From: Novosphingobium sp. ZN18A2 | GTDB taxonomy: Bacteria; Pseudomonadota; Alphaproteobacteria; Sphingomonadales; Sphingomonadaceae | NCBI RefSeq assembly: GCF_036784765.1 | Contig: NZ_CP136651.1 | Coordinates: 62,001-126,000 of the forward strand | Length of the DNA stretch: 64,000 nucleotides | Direction: 5' to 3' | Shown: positions 54,227 to 63,514 of the stretch, one piece after another | Position numbering within the stretch: position 1 is the stretch's first letter | Layout of the letters: every line of letters starts with the position of its first letter | Made by a program: the position numbers and the translations under genes | The notes under the pieces: generated by a model | Databases searched by the model: none | What the model was told of the DNA's origin: nothing | What the model saw: the letters and a program-made list of their open reading frames with translations, nothing else

Positions 54227-56032
54227 TCACAAGGGCGCGCAGGCCGCCTCCAGCCAGGCCAGGTCATCCCCCGAAAGTTGCGGCGCAAGGATCGCGCGCG
54301 TCTGTGCGTGATAGGCATTCCACCAGTCGCGCTCCGTCGGCGTCAGCATATCCGCATTTACCAGCGTGCGGTCGATCGGCACGTACGTGAGCGTCTCGAA
54401 CCCGTAGAACACGCCTTCCGCGCCGGGGATCGCGCGTTCTTCCACCAGCACGAGGTTTTCGATGCGAATCCCGTATTCGCCCGCCTTGTAATAGCCCGGC
54501 TCGTTGGAAAGGATCATGCCGGGAAGCAGCGGCTGGCCGGTGCCCGGCTGCGGCCCCGCCGCCTTCGCGATGCGCTGCGGGCCTTCGTGGACGGACAGGT
54601 AGCTGCCCACCCCGTGTCCGGTGCCGTGCGCATAATCGAGCCCGGCCGCCCACAGGAACTGGCGCGCGAAGGCATCCAGCTGCCCGCCGCTGGTGCCGTG
54701 CGGAAAGACGGCCAGCGCCAGCGCGATATGCCCCTTCAACACGCGGGTATAGCGGTCCTTCACTTCGGCCGGGGGGGCATCGGGGCCGATCCAGACGGTG
54801 CGCGTGATGTCGGTTGTCCCGTCGGGATACTGCCCGCCCGAATCGACCAGATAGACGCTGTTCGGTTCGATCGCGCGGTTCGAATCGTCTGTCACCTTGT
54901 AGTGCGGACTGGCGCCATTCGGCCCGGCGGCAGAGATCGTATCAAACGAAAGATCCTTCAGGCAGCCGGTCTTCTCGCGCTCTGCATGCAGCCGCGCGGC
55001 GGCGGAAAGCTCCGTCTCGCCGCCCGACGGAGCCGCTTCGCCCAGCCAGCACAGGAATCGCGCCTCTGCCGCGCCGTCGCGCGCCTGCGCGTCGCGATGG
55101 CCCTGCTGTTCGACCGGGTTCTTCACCGCCTTGGGCAGGATCGTCGGATCGGTAAGCGCGACGGGCTTAGCACCCGCCTTTTCCAGCGCCGCGAAGATCG
55201 CCGCCACCGCGCGCTCGGGATCGACCGCCACGCGCTTGCCCGCCAGTTCCGCCAACGCGCCCTCGAAGGCATCGCGCGGGCGGATGTGGACCGCGTTACC
55301 CAGATGCGCGACCAGTTCGGGCGTCACTTTCTGCTCGTCGATGAAAAGGTGCGCCGTGCCGTCATCATGCACGATGCAATAGGCGAGCGCGACCGGCGTG
55401 TGTTCAACGTCCGACCCACGGATGTTGAGCAGCCAGGCAACCGAATCGAGCGCGGAGATTACCGCCGCGTCCAGCTTCTTCTCCTTCAGCCATTCGCCCA
55501 CCGCGGCCCGCTTTTCGCGGCTGGACAGGCCGGCGTTTGTGTCCGTCTGCACCAGGGCCGGGGCGGGCGAGGGTTCGGGCTGGTCCTGCCACACGGCATC
55601 CACCGGATTGCCATCGACCGCGACCAGCTTGCCGCCCTTTTCCGCAAGCGCCCTGGCCAGCGCATCGGCCCACCCCTTCGAATGGAGCCACGCGTCGTAT
55701 CCGATCGTCGCGCCTTCTGGGGCGTTGTCGGCAATCCATTGGGCGATGCTGTTGTCTGGAACGGACTGGTATTCGTAAAGCTTGCCGTCCACCTGTTCGC
55801 GCACCTGCAACGTATAGCGCCCGTCGACGAACATCGCCGCCTTTTGCGCCAGCACCGCCGCCGTGCCCGCAGATCCGCCGAATCCCGTCAGCCACGCCAG
55901 CCGCTGGGCATAGGCGCCGACATATTCGCTCATGTACTCGTCGGAAATGGGGATGACGAAGCCGTCCAGCCCGCGCCGGGAAAGTTCCTTGCGCAACGCA
56001 TCGAGGCGGGCTTCGTGGGTCTGCATCAACAT
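54227..56032 (-). CDS. aminopeptidase P, M24B Xaa-Pro peptidase
   Basis: A 601-residue metallopeptidase that removes an N-terminal residue before proline. The creatinase-like N-terminal domain is followed by the M24 pita-bread domain. Metal ligands lie in DSGGQYPDGTTDITRT (two Asp), GTGHGVGSYLSVHE (His) and the two Glu of NEPGYY and IRIENL. Members of this size resemble human XPNPEP1-type enzymes. Start ATG at 56032 has GAGGAT upstream; a further upstream frame overlaps the divergent peptidase gene and is unlikely. Confidence 0.93.
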   Translation of the reverse strand: MLMQTHEARLDALRKELSRRGLDGFVIPISDEYMSEYVGAYAQRLAWLTGFGGSAGTAAVLAQKAAMFVDGRYTLQVREQVDGKLYEYQSVPDNSIAQWIADNAPEGATIGYDAWLHSKGWADALARALAEKGGKLVAVDGNPVDAVWQDQPEPSPAPALVQTDTNAGLSSREKRAAVGEWLKEKKLDAAVISALDSVAWLLNIRGSDVEHTPVALAYCIVHDDGTAHLFIDEQKVTPELVAHLGNAVHIRPRDAFEGALAELAGKRVAVDPERAVAAIFAALEKAGAKPVALTDPTILPKAVKNPVEQQGHRDAQARDGAAEARFLCWLGEAAPSGGETELSAAARLHAEREKTGCLKDLSFDTISAAGPNGASPHYKVTDDSNRAIEPNSVYLVDSGGQYPDGTTDITRTVWIGPDAPPAEVKDRYTRVLKGHIALALAVFPHGTSGGQLDAFARQFLWAAGLDYAHGTGHGVGSYLSVHEGPQRIAKAAGPQPGTGQPLLPGMILSNEPGYYKAGEYGIRIENLVLVEERAIPGAEGVFYGFETLTYVPIDRTLVNADMLTPTERDWWNAYHAQTRAILAPQLSGDDLAWLEAACAPL

Positions 56033-56117
56033 GACAGGTATCCTCGGGATAGGAAGTTGGGGGCGGAAACGGGCGCACCCGCTTGCGGCCATCATGCACG
56101 CAACATAGATGCGGGGC

Positions 56118-58208
56118 ATGGCCAATTCCACCCCAACCGCCCAGCCGCCCGCGCTTCCGCCCGTTGCGGCCAAGAAGCCCCACACATTCACCACCCACGG
56201 CATAGAGGTTTCCGACGATTACGCGTGGATGCGCGATCCCGGATACCCGGTGGTGAAGGACGAGGAAGTGCTTGCCCACCTCGCGGCCGAAAACGCCTGG
56301 TTCGAAGCGCGCATGGCGCCGCACCAGCCGCTGGTGGACACGCTGTTCAGGGAAATGCGCGGGCGCATCAAGGAAGCCGACAAGTCCGTGCCGCAGAAGG
56401 ACGGCGATTTCCTCTACTGGATCGAGTTCGAGGAAGGCGCGGAATACAAGAAGTGGTGGCGCCGCCCCGTGGGCGCGCCGGACGATGGCAGCGCCGACGA
56501 ACTGATCCTTGACGAAGTGGCACTGGCCGAAGGCAAGGAATACTTCCGGCTTGGCGCGATCTCGGTTTCGAACGACGGGATGATGCTCGCCTGGTCGGCC
56601 GACGACAACGGATCGGAACGTTTCACCGCCCGGATCAAGGTGATCGCCACCGGAAAGATGCTGCCCGACGAGATTCCCGGCACGCTGTCCTCGCTGGTAT
56701 GGGCGGCTGGCGACACGGCACTGGTCTATTCGCTCGCCAACGAGAACTGGCGCACGGACAACGTGCGGCTGCACTGGCTGGGCAAGCCGGCGGGAGAGGA
56801 CGTGGAGCTTTTCCACGAGGATGACGAAGGCTTCCGCTGCGGCGCTTCGCTTTCGGCCAACGAAAAGTGGATCGTCGTCTCCACCGGCGACCACGAGACA
56901 GGCGAGGCGCACCTGATCCCGGCGGCCGATCCGCTGGCGACGCCGCTGCTGGTCAAGGCGCGCTCAGCAGGCGTGGAATACGACGTGGATGAGCGGGATG
57001 GCCTGCTCTACATCCACACCAACGACACCCACGAAAACTTCCGGCTTGCGACCGCGCCGCTTTCCGCCCCGGCGGACTGGACCACGCTGATCGCGGGCAG
57101 CGACGACTTCTACCTGACCGGGGTGGACCTGTTCCGCGATTTCTATGTGATCGAGGGGCGCGAGCGCGGGCTCGACCGGATAGAAGTGCGCTATTACGAC
57201 GATCCGGCGCGCGTTGAGCCGATCGCGTTTCCCGAAGCAAGCTATAGCGCAAGCCTTGGCGAAAACCCCGAATGGGCGGTTTCGAAGCTGCGCGTATCCT
57301 ATGAGAGCATGGTCAGCCCGGCGACCGTTTTCAATTACCACCTTGCGGACAAGCGGCTTGAAACGCTGAAAGTGCAGGAAATCCCCAGCGGTTACGATGC
57401 GGAGCTCTATCGCACCGAACGACTGGAAATTCCGGCGAGGGACGGCACGCCGATCCCGGTCAGCATCCTTTACCGCAAGGACCGGCAAAGCCCCGGCCCG
57501 CTCTACCTCTATGGCTATGGCGCCTATGGCATCGCGATCCCGCCCGGCTTTTCGACCGGGCGCCTCAGCCTTGTCGATCGCGGCTTCGCTTTCGCCATCG
57601 CGCATATCCGCGGCGGGGATGACATGGGGCGGGCGTGGTACAAGGCGGGCAAGCTCAAGCAGCGCACCAACACCTTCAACGACTTCGTCGATTGTGCAAA
57701 GGCGCTGGTCGCGAAGGGTTATACCCAAGCCGGGCGCATTGCGATTGCGGGGGGCTCTGCCGGCGGCGAACTGATGGGCGCGGTGGTCAATTCCGATCCC
57801 GGCCTGTTCGGCGCCGTGGCCGCGCACGTGCCATTCGTCGACGTGCTGAACACCATGCTGGACTCCACGCTGCCGCTCACCCCCGGTGAGTGGCCCGAAT
57901 GGGGCAACCCGATAGAGGATCGCGAGGCTTTTGAGCTGATCCGGTCCTATTCGCCCTATGACCAGGTGCGCGTGCAGGCCTATCCGCCGATGCTGGTGAC
58001 GGCCGGGCTGAACGATCCGCGCGTCACCTATTGGGAACCGGCGAAATGGGTGGCGCGCCTGCGCGAGATGCGCACCAACGACGCCGAACTTCTGCTGAAA
58101 ACCAACATGGGCGCGGGCCACGGCGGCAAGTCCGGCCGGTTCGAAAGCCTGAAGGAAACGGCGGAGGAATTCGCCTTCATCCTGTGGCAGCTGGGGGTGG
58201 AGGCGTGA
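56118..58208 (+). CDS. ptrB: S9A oligopeptidase B
   Basis: A 696-residue serine peptidase that cleaves short peptides after basic residues. An N-terminal beta-propeller domain (about 80-410) is followed by an alpha/beta-hydrolase domain. The catalytic Ser is in IAGGSAGGELMG, the Asp near TAGLNDPRV and the His in GAGHGGKSGR. The first codon is either ATG at 56118 or ATG at 56109. It is divergent from the aminopeptidase P gene, with 85 bp between the starts. Confidence 0.93.
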   Translation: MANSTPTAQPPALPPVAAKKPHTFTTHGIEVSDDYAWMRDPGYPVVKDEEVLAHLAAENAWFEARMAPHQPLVDTLFREMRGRIKEADKSVPQKDGDFLYWIEFEEGAEYKKWWRRPVGAPDDGSADELILDEVALAEGKEYFRLGAISVSNDGMMLAWSADDNGSERFTARIKVIATGKMLPDEIPGTLSSLVWAAGDTALVYSLANENWRTDNVRLHWLGKPAGEDVELFHEDDEGFRCGASLSANEKWIVVSTGDHETGEAHLIPAADPLATPLLVKARSAGVEYDVDERDGLLYIHTNDTHENFRLATAPLSAPADWTTLIAGSDDFYLTGVDLFRDFYVIEGRERGLDRIEVRYYDDPARVEPIAFPEASYSASLGENPEWAVSKLRVSYESMVSPATVFNYHLADKRLETLKVQEIPSGYDAELYRTERLEIPARDGTPIPVSILYRKDRQSPGPLYLYGYGAYGIAIPPGFSTGRLSLVDRGFAFAIAHIRGGDDMGRAWYKAGKLKQRTNTFNDFVDCAKALVAKGYTQAGRIAIAGGSAGGELMGAVVNSDPGLFGAVAAHVPFVDVLNTMLDSTLPLTPGEWPEWGNPIEDREAFELIRSYSPYDQVRVQAYPPMLVTAGLNDPRVTYWEPAKWVARLREMRTNDAELLLKTNMGAGHGGKSGRFESLKETAEEFAFILWQLGVEA

Positions 58209-58600
58209 CCAGCCGCCACCGGATGACGTTTACCGCCGCGCCCGAACACATCGACGAACTGGGCCACGTGAACAACGCGGTCTGGATCACCTGGGTGCAG
58301 GATATCGCCGTGGCGCACTGGAACGCGGTCGCCCCGCAAGCCCAGCAGGATGCCTATTTCTGGGTCGTGGTGCGGCACGAGATCGACTATCGCGGCAACA
58401 TCGGCCCGGGCGAGAGCGTGGAGGCCGAAACCTTCATCCCCGGAACGCCCAGCGGCGCACGGTTCGATCGCTGCGTGGAATTCCGCAATCGGGACGGCAA
58501 GGTGATCGTCAGCGCGAAGACGACGTGGGCGTTGCTCGACCGGGCGAGCGGACGGCTGTGCCGCGTGCCGACGGACGTTGCCGCGCCGTTCGTGGGGTAG
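58205..58600 (+). CDS. hotdog-fold acyl-CoA thioesterase
   Basis: A 131-residue 4HBT-type thioesterase. HIDELGHVNNAVWITWVQD contains the catalytic Asp position and the long helix. ESVEAETFIPGTPSGARFDR covers the central strands. It is coupled to the peptidase gene by a GTG start overlapping its stop by 3 bp. It probably hydrolyses acyl-CoA or acyl-ACP; the acyl chain is unknown. Confidence 0.88.
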   Translation: MTSRHRMTFTAAPEHIDELGHVNNAVWITWVQDIAVAHWNAVAPQAQQDAYFWVVVRHEIDYRGNIGPGESVEAETFIPGTPSGARFDRCVEFRNRDGKVIVSAKTTWALLDRASGRLCRVPTDVAAPFVG

Positions 58601-58644
58601 AGCGTTTTCCGACCAATCCGTCAGGATGGCCGGAACGCATCGGA

Positions 58645-59055
58645 TCAGCCGGGGACAACCGCCTGCGCGTATTGCCCGTCGCCCTGCGGGGCGGCGATGA
58701 TCGTCTGGATCAGATCCCCCTTGGCAACGACATTGGTCTGCGGATCGCCAACCGAGCTGCGGATGCCCGGTGCGGCATCGCCGGCGCGGCTGATCGTGTC
58801 GCTTTCCACTTCGCTGCGCTTGGCCGGGCCGCCGAACAGCGCCTCAAGCGCCTGCTTGCTCGATTCGGCATCCTGCGGGCGCGGGGCGCCGGGGCTGGGC
58901 GGGGACAGCGCGAAATCGGGCGGCACCACCAGCGGGGCCTGGCGCTGCACCGCGAATTCGTCGGGGCGGGCGCGGCCGAGCAGCCCGCCGCTCGAACAGG
59001 CCGAGAGCAGGCTTGCGCCGGTCACGACAGTGGCGATGAGGGCAGCTTTGCGCAT
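58645..59055 (-). CDS. DUF3035 (BamF-like) lipoprotein
   Basis: A 136-residue lipoprotein. The lipobox is LSAC near residue 20. Mature features are the PPDFALSPPSPGAPRPQD segment of DUF3035 and an Ala-rich, disordered C-terminus. DUF3035 proteins in Caulobacter have been linked to outer membrane beta-barrel assembly (BamF). Its start overlaps the lspA stop by 1 bp. The link of a lipoprotein gene to lspA is typical for this order. Confidence 0.8.
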   Translation of the reverse strand: MRKAALIATVVTGASLLSACSSGGLLGRARPDEFAVQRQAPLVVPPDFALSPPSPGAPRPQDAESSKQALEALFGGPAKRSEVESDTISRAGDAAPGIRSSVGDPQTNVVAKGDLIQTIIAAPQGDGQYAQAVVPG

Positions 59056-59582
59056 TATCGGGTCTCCGTGGCGGCATCGCCGCTTTGTTGCTTGGCGGGC
59101 TTTTCGCGCAGAAGCAGCGAACGGGCAAGCAGTAACAGGACGCCGATGGTGATCGCCGCATCGGCAAGGTTGAAAATCAGGAACGGGCGCCATGTCCCGA
59201 AGTGCAGGTCGGCATAGTCGATCACATAGCCATAGGACGTGCGGTCCCAGATATTGCCCAGCGCGCCGCCCAGTACCAGCCCCAGCCCGGCCAGGTCCAC
59301 CTTGTTCGTCTCGCGCAGCATCCACGCCGCAACGCCCAGCGCGATCACCGCCGTCACCGCAACAAGGCCCCAGCGCATTTCCTGCGACGTGGCCGTGAAC
59401 ATGCCGAGCGAGACGCCATAGTTCTCTGTCCAGCGAAGGTCGAAGATCGGCAGCAGCCCGATCAGCCCCTTACCCTGCAGGTCGAGCGGCCCGGTCATCA
59501 TCGCCTTCACCCCGCGGTCGAGCACGAAGACGACAACCGCGAGCGCGAAGCCCGCCCAGCGCCGGCTGGAAACGCGCTTCAC
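59055..59582 (-). CDS. lspA: lipoprotein signal peptidase
   Basis: A 175-residue membrane aspartyl protease with four transmembrane helices that removes signal peptides from prolipoproteins. Catalytic Asp residues lie in NIWDRTSYGYVIDY and FNLADAAI. The start is GTG at 59582, overlapping the ileS stop by 3 bp; the longer ATG extension runs inside ileS and is not coding. The lipoproteins in this window would be substrates. Confidence 0.93.
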   Translation of the reverse strand: MKRVSSRRWAGFALAVVVFVLDRGVKAMMTGPLDLQGKGLIGLLPIFDLRWTENYGVSLGMFTATSQEMRWGLVAVTAVIALGVAAWMLRETNKVDLAGLGLVLGGALGNIWDRTSYGYVIDYADLHFGTWRPFLIFNLADAAITIGVLLLLARSLLLREKPAKQQSGDAATETR

Positions 59583-62485
59583 GCGGTGGCCCCTTCGATT
59601 TCGGCCACGGCTTCTTCGCAGCGGCCGCACAGCGCGCCGTCTTCCGCCACTTCGGGCAGGTGCCGCCAGCAGCGGCCGCACTTGTGATGGGTGGTGCGGG
59701 TTATCTTGATTTCAGTTGCGTGAAAATCGACGTTCAGCTGCCCTGAAATGAAGATTTCAGGGCCAGCCTTGGTTTCATCCCAACCGTCAATCAACTCGTA
59801 ATCCGGAATTGTCACATCCGCCTCAAGGCTCGAGCCGAGCGTCTTGTCTCGCCGCAACGGCTCGATGGCTTCTGTCACCTTGCGACGCAGTGAACGAACT
59901 TCGTTCCACTTTGCCAAAAATTTGTCATCCTCACTCTCGGCTGATTTGCCCGGCACCACCGGCCATTCGTTGAGGTGGACGCTCGCCGCGTCCGGATAGC
60001 GCGTGCCCCACACTTCCTCTGCCGTGAACACCAGCACCGGCGCGGCATAGCGCACCAGCGCGTGGAACAGCGTGTCCAGCACGGTGCGGCAGGCGCGGCG
60101 GCGCGGATCGGACGGCGCGTCGCAATAGAGCGAATCCTTGCGGATATCGAAATAGAACGCCGAAAGATCTTCGTTGCAGAACTCGGACAGCGCGCGGACA
60201 TAGGTGTTGTAATCGAAGTCCGCGACTGCGCGCTTCATCGTCGCGTCCAGCTTTTCGAGCAGGACCAGCACATAGCGTTCCAGCTCGGGCATGTCCTTCA
60301 CATCGACCCGTTCGGCGTCGTCGAAGCCTTCCAGCGCGCCCAGCATATAGCGGAACGTGTTGCGCATCTTGCGATACTGGTCGGAAACGCCCTTCAGGAT
60401 TTCATCGCCGATGCGGTGATCCTCGGTAAAGTCGACCGAAAGCGCCCACAGGCGGATGATGTCCGCCCCGTATTGCTGCATCACTTTCAGCGGATCGATG
60501 GTGTTGCCCAGGCTCTTGGACATTTTCATGCCCTTCTGGTCCATCGTGAAACCGTGGGTCAGCACCGCATCGTAAGGCGCACGGCCGCGCGTGGCGCAGC
60601 TTTCGAGCAAGCTCGACTGGAACCAGCCGCGATGCTGGTCGCTGCCTTCAAGGTAGAGGTCGGCCGGCCACTTGAGGTCCGGCCAGCGCCCGCTTTCCAG
60701 CACGAAGGCGTGCGTGCTGCCCGAATCGAACCACACGTCCAGAATGTCGGTGACGCGTTCGTAGTCCGCGGCGTTGTAGTCGTTCCCCAGGAACTCCTGC
60801 GCGCGCGCATCGGACCACGCGTCGACGCCGCCTTCGCTCACCGCCGCGACGATGCGCTGGTTTACTGCCGGATCGCACAGGTACTGGTTGGTGCCCTTCT
60901 TCACGAACAGCGTGATCGGCACGCCCCATGCGCGCTGGCGGGAGAGCACCCAGTCAGGGCGGCCCGACACCATGCTGCCGATGCGGTTGCGCCCCTTTTC
61001 GGGCACAAAACGCACGCGGCCAATCTCTGCCATCGCGATTTCACGCAGCGTCTCGCCCGCGCCTTGTTCCGCGCGGATCTGCGCTTCGGTTTCGCAAAGC
61101 GCGGCCTGCCGGTCGATGGGCTTGTCCATCGGCACGAACCACTGCGGGGTGCAGCGGAAGATTACCTTGGCCTTCGAACGCCACGAATGCGGATAGCTGT
61201 GCTGGTAATCCGCGCTTGCCGCAAGCAGGGCGCCTGCCTCGCGCAGGTCCGAACAGATCGGCCCGTCGGGCGCGTTGAACTTGGGATTGATGACCGATCC
61301 CTGCCCACCAAGCCACAGCCAGTCCTCGCGGTACTTGCCGTCGCCTTCCACCGCGAAGACCGGCTCGATCCCGTGTGCCTTGCACAGATCGAAGTCGTCC
61401 TCACCGTGGTCGGGCGACATGTGGACGAGGCCGGTGCCGCTGTCGGTAGTGACGAAGTCGCCCGGCAGCAGCGGACGCGGCGCGGCGAAGAACCCGCCGA
61501 GATGGTGCATCGGGTGGCGGGCGATGGTTCCGGCCAGGTCGGAGCCTTTGATCGCAGGCTCATATTCGAGTTCGAGCCGCTCTAGCCCACTCGCCGTAAA
61601 TACGCGATTTTGAAAAGCGCCGATGAGTTCAGCCGCAATGAGGAACTTGCCCGATTTCAGAGGCTCAGGAAGTTCACCCGCTTCCTCCCCCCTAAACCAA
61701 CACCGTCGGTACTCAACCTCCGGCCCATAGGCCAAGGCCTGGTTCACCGGGATCGTCCACGGCGTCGTCGTCCAGATCACCGCGTGCGCGCCGACCAGTT
61801 CGGGGATCGGCGATTCCGTGATCTCGAACGCCACGTCGATCTGCGTCGAGGTGATGTCCTCGTACTCGACCTCGGCCTCGGCCAGCGCGGTCTTTTCGAC
61901 CGGGGACCACATCACCGGCTTGGCGCCGCGATAGAGCTGGCCGCTTTCCGCGAACTTCAGCAGTTCGCGAACGATGGTGCCTTCGGCTTGCGGGTCCATC
62001 GTCAGGTAGGGGTGGTCCCAGTCGCCCATCACGCCAAGGCGCTTCAGCTGCTCGCGCTGGGTATCGACCCAGTGCTGCGCATAGGCGCGGCATTCGGCGC
62101 GGAATTCCTCCGCCGGAACCTCGTCCTTGTTGAGCTTCTTCTTGCGGTACTTCTCTTCCACCTTCCATTCGATGGGAAGGCCGTGGCAGTCCCAGCCGGG
62201 CACATAGGGCGCATCCTTGCCGAGCAGGTTCTGCGTGCGGCACACCATGTCTTTCAGGATGTGGTTCAGCGCGTGGCCGATGTGCATGTCGCCATTGGCG
62301 TAGGGCGGGCCATCGTGCAGCACGAACTTCTCGCGCCCCTCGCGCGCGGCGCGCATCTGGCGGTAAATCCCCTCGTCTTCCCAGCGCGACAGGATACCCG
62401 GCTCCTTTTGCGGGAGCCCGGCCTTCATGGGGAATGCAGTCTTCGGCAGGAAGACGGTGTTTCGGTAATCGCGCTGCTGAGTCAT
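59579..62485 (-). CDS. ileS: isoleucine--tRNA ligase
   Basis: A 968-residue class I synthetase. The HIGH motif is in GDMHIGHALN near residue 65 and KMSKS in MKMSKSLGN. The CP1 editing domain (about 190-400) and a C-terminal zinc site (CGRCWRH, CGRC) are present. It charges tRNA-Ile and edits valine. It is the second gene after ribF in the lspA-ileS-ribF direction. Two stretches of the coding sequence (about 59710-59945 and 61570-61735) have lower GC and different codon use than the rest. Confidence 0.96.
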   Translation of the reverse strand: MTQQRDYRNTVFLPKTAFPMKAGLPQKEPGILSRWEDEGIYRQMRAAREGREKFVLHDGPPYANGDMHIGHALNHILKDMVCRTQNLLGKDAPYVPGWDCHGLPIEWKVEEKYRKKKLNKDEVPAEEFRAECRAYAQHWVDTQREQLKRLGVMGDWDHPYLTMDPQAEGTIVRELLKFAESGQLYRGAKPVMWSPVEKTALAEAEVEYEDITSTQIDVAFEITESPIPELVGAHAVIWTTTPWTIPVNQALAYGPEVEYRRCWFRGEEAGELPEPLKSGKFLIAAELIGAFQNRVFTASGLERLELEYEPAIKGSDLAGTIARHPMHHLGGFFAAPRPLLPGDFVTTDSGTGLVHMSPDHGEDDFDLCKAHGIEPVFAVEGDGKYREDWLWLGGQGSVINPKFNAPDGPICSDLREAGALLAASADYQHSYPHSWRSKAKVIFRCTPQWFVPMDKPIDRQAALCETEAQIRAEQGAGETLREIAMAEIGRVRFVPEKGRNRIGSMVSGRPDWVLSRQRAWGVPITLFVKKGTNQYLCDPAVNQRIVAAVSEGGVDAWSDARAQEFLGNDYNAADYERVTDILDVWFDSGSTHAFVLESGRWPDLKWPADLYLEGSDQHRGWFQSSLLESCATRGRAPYDAVLTHGFTMDQKGMKMSKSLGNTIDPLKVMQQYGADIIRLWALSVDFTEDHRIGDEILKGVSDQYRKMRNTFRYMLGALEGFDDAERVDVKDMPELERYVLVLLEKLDATMKRAVADFDYNTYVRALSEFCNEDLSAFYFDIRKDSLYCDAPSDPRRRACRTVLDTLFHALVRYAAPVLVFTAEEVWGTRYPDAASVHLNEWPVVPGKSAESEDDKFLAKWNEVRSLRRKVTEAIEPLRRDKTLGSSLEADVTIPDYELIDGWDETKAGPEIFISGQLNVDFHATEIKITRTTHHKCGRCWRHLPEVAEDGALCGRCEEAVAEIEGATA

Positions 62486-62584
62486 AATCCGAGCGCCGTT
62501 AGAGGAATTGCGCGGGCGGGGAAAGTCTCGTGCGCTGTGCCATCTCCCGCTCGTCCCTAGACCGTCGAAGGGCGAATGGATGGA

Positions 62585-63514
62585 TCACTCGGCCGCAAGC
62601 AGCCTCTTCGCCTCTTCGCAGTCCTTTTCCATCTGCGCCATCAGCGCGTCGAGACTGTCGAACTTCGCTTCGGGACGCAGGAAGTGATGGAATGCCACCT
62701 CTATCTCCTGCCCGTACAGATCGCCCGAAAAATCGAAGAAATAAGGCTCAAGCAGTTCCTTGGGTGGGTCGAACGTGGGCCGCACGCCAAGGTTCGCCGC
62801 GCCTTTCAGCACGCGCCCGTCCGGCAACCGGCCCGTCACCGCATAGATGCCGTAACGCGGGCGCAGATAAGTGCCGAGCGGCAGGTTGGCGGTGGGATAG
62901 CCGATTTCGCGTCCGCGCTTGTCACCGTGCTGGACCACACCCCGGATCGCGAACGGCCGCGTCAGCAGGCGCGTGGCCGTCTCGCACTCGCCGGCCTTCA
63001 GCGCGTCGCGGATCCGGCTGGAGGATACGACTTCGCGCGATTCGAGCACCGGACCGACCGCGCGCGCTTCCAGCCCGCAGGTCGCGCCGACGTCGCGCAG
63101 CACCTGCACATTGCCGCCGCGCCCCTTGCCGAAAGTGAAGTCCTCACCCGTCACCACACCAGCCGCGCCGATCCGCCCCGCCAGAAGCTCTCGCACGAAA
63201 TCCTCGGCCGTGGTGCCCGCCAGCGCATCGTCGAAGTGGAACACCAGCATCGCATCGGCCCCCGCCGCGCCGAACAGTTCCTCCCGCTGGTCCAGTGTGG
63301 TCAGGCGGAACGGCGGGATATGCGGCGCAAAATGGCGCACGGGGTGCGGATCGAACGTGGCGATTATCGCCGGGCGACCCTGCTCCTTCGCCCAGCGCAC
63401 CGCTTCACCCGCCACTGCCTGGTGCCCCTGATGAAAGCCATCGAAATTGCCCAGCGCCACAATCGCGCCGCGCAGGGGGGCGGGGACACGTTCGCGCGAA
63501 TCGAGCCGGGTCAT
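62585..63514 (-). CDS. ribF: bifunctional riboflavin kinase / FAD synthetase
   Basis: A 309-residue cofactor enzyme. The N-terminal FAD synthetase (about 15-190) has LGNFDGFHQGHQ (HxGH-like) and SSRIRDALKAG. The C-terminal riboflavin kinase (about 190-309) has GREIGYPTANL. It makes FMN and FAD from riboflavin with ATP. Its ATG overlaps the folA stop by 4 bp, and the intergenic gap to ileS is 99 bp. Confidence 0.96.
   Translation of the reverse strand: MTRLDSRERVPAPLRGAIVALGNFDGFHQGHQAVAGEAVRWAKEQGRPAIIATFDPHPVRHFAPHIPPFRLTTLDQREELFGAAGADAMLVFHFDDALAGTTAEDFVRELLAGRIGAAGVVTGEDFTFGKGRGGNVQVLRDVGATCGLEARAVGPVLESREVVSSSRIRDALKAGECETATRLLTRPFAIRGVVQHGDKRGREIGYPTANLPLGTYLRPRYGIYAVTGRLPDGRVLKGAANLGVRPTFDPPKELLEPYFFDFSGDLYGQEIEVAFHHFLRPEAKFDSLDALMAQMEKDCEEAKRLLAAE

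Noticed and set aside
56033..56203. A longer N-terminus for the aminopeptidase P gene
   Set aside because: It overlaps the start of the divergent oligopeptidase gene and lacks a ribosome binding site. The ATG at 56032 has GAGGAT upstream and matches family N-termini.
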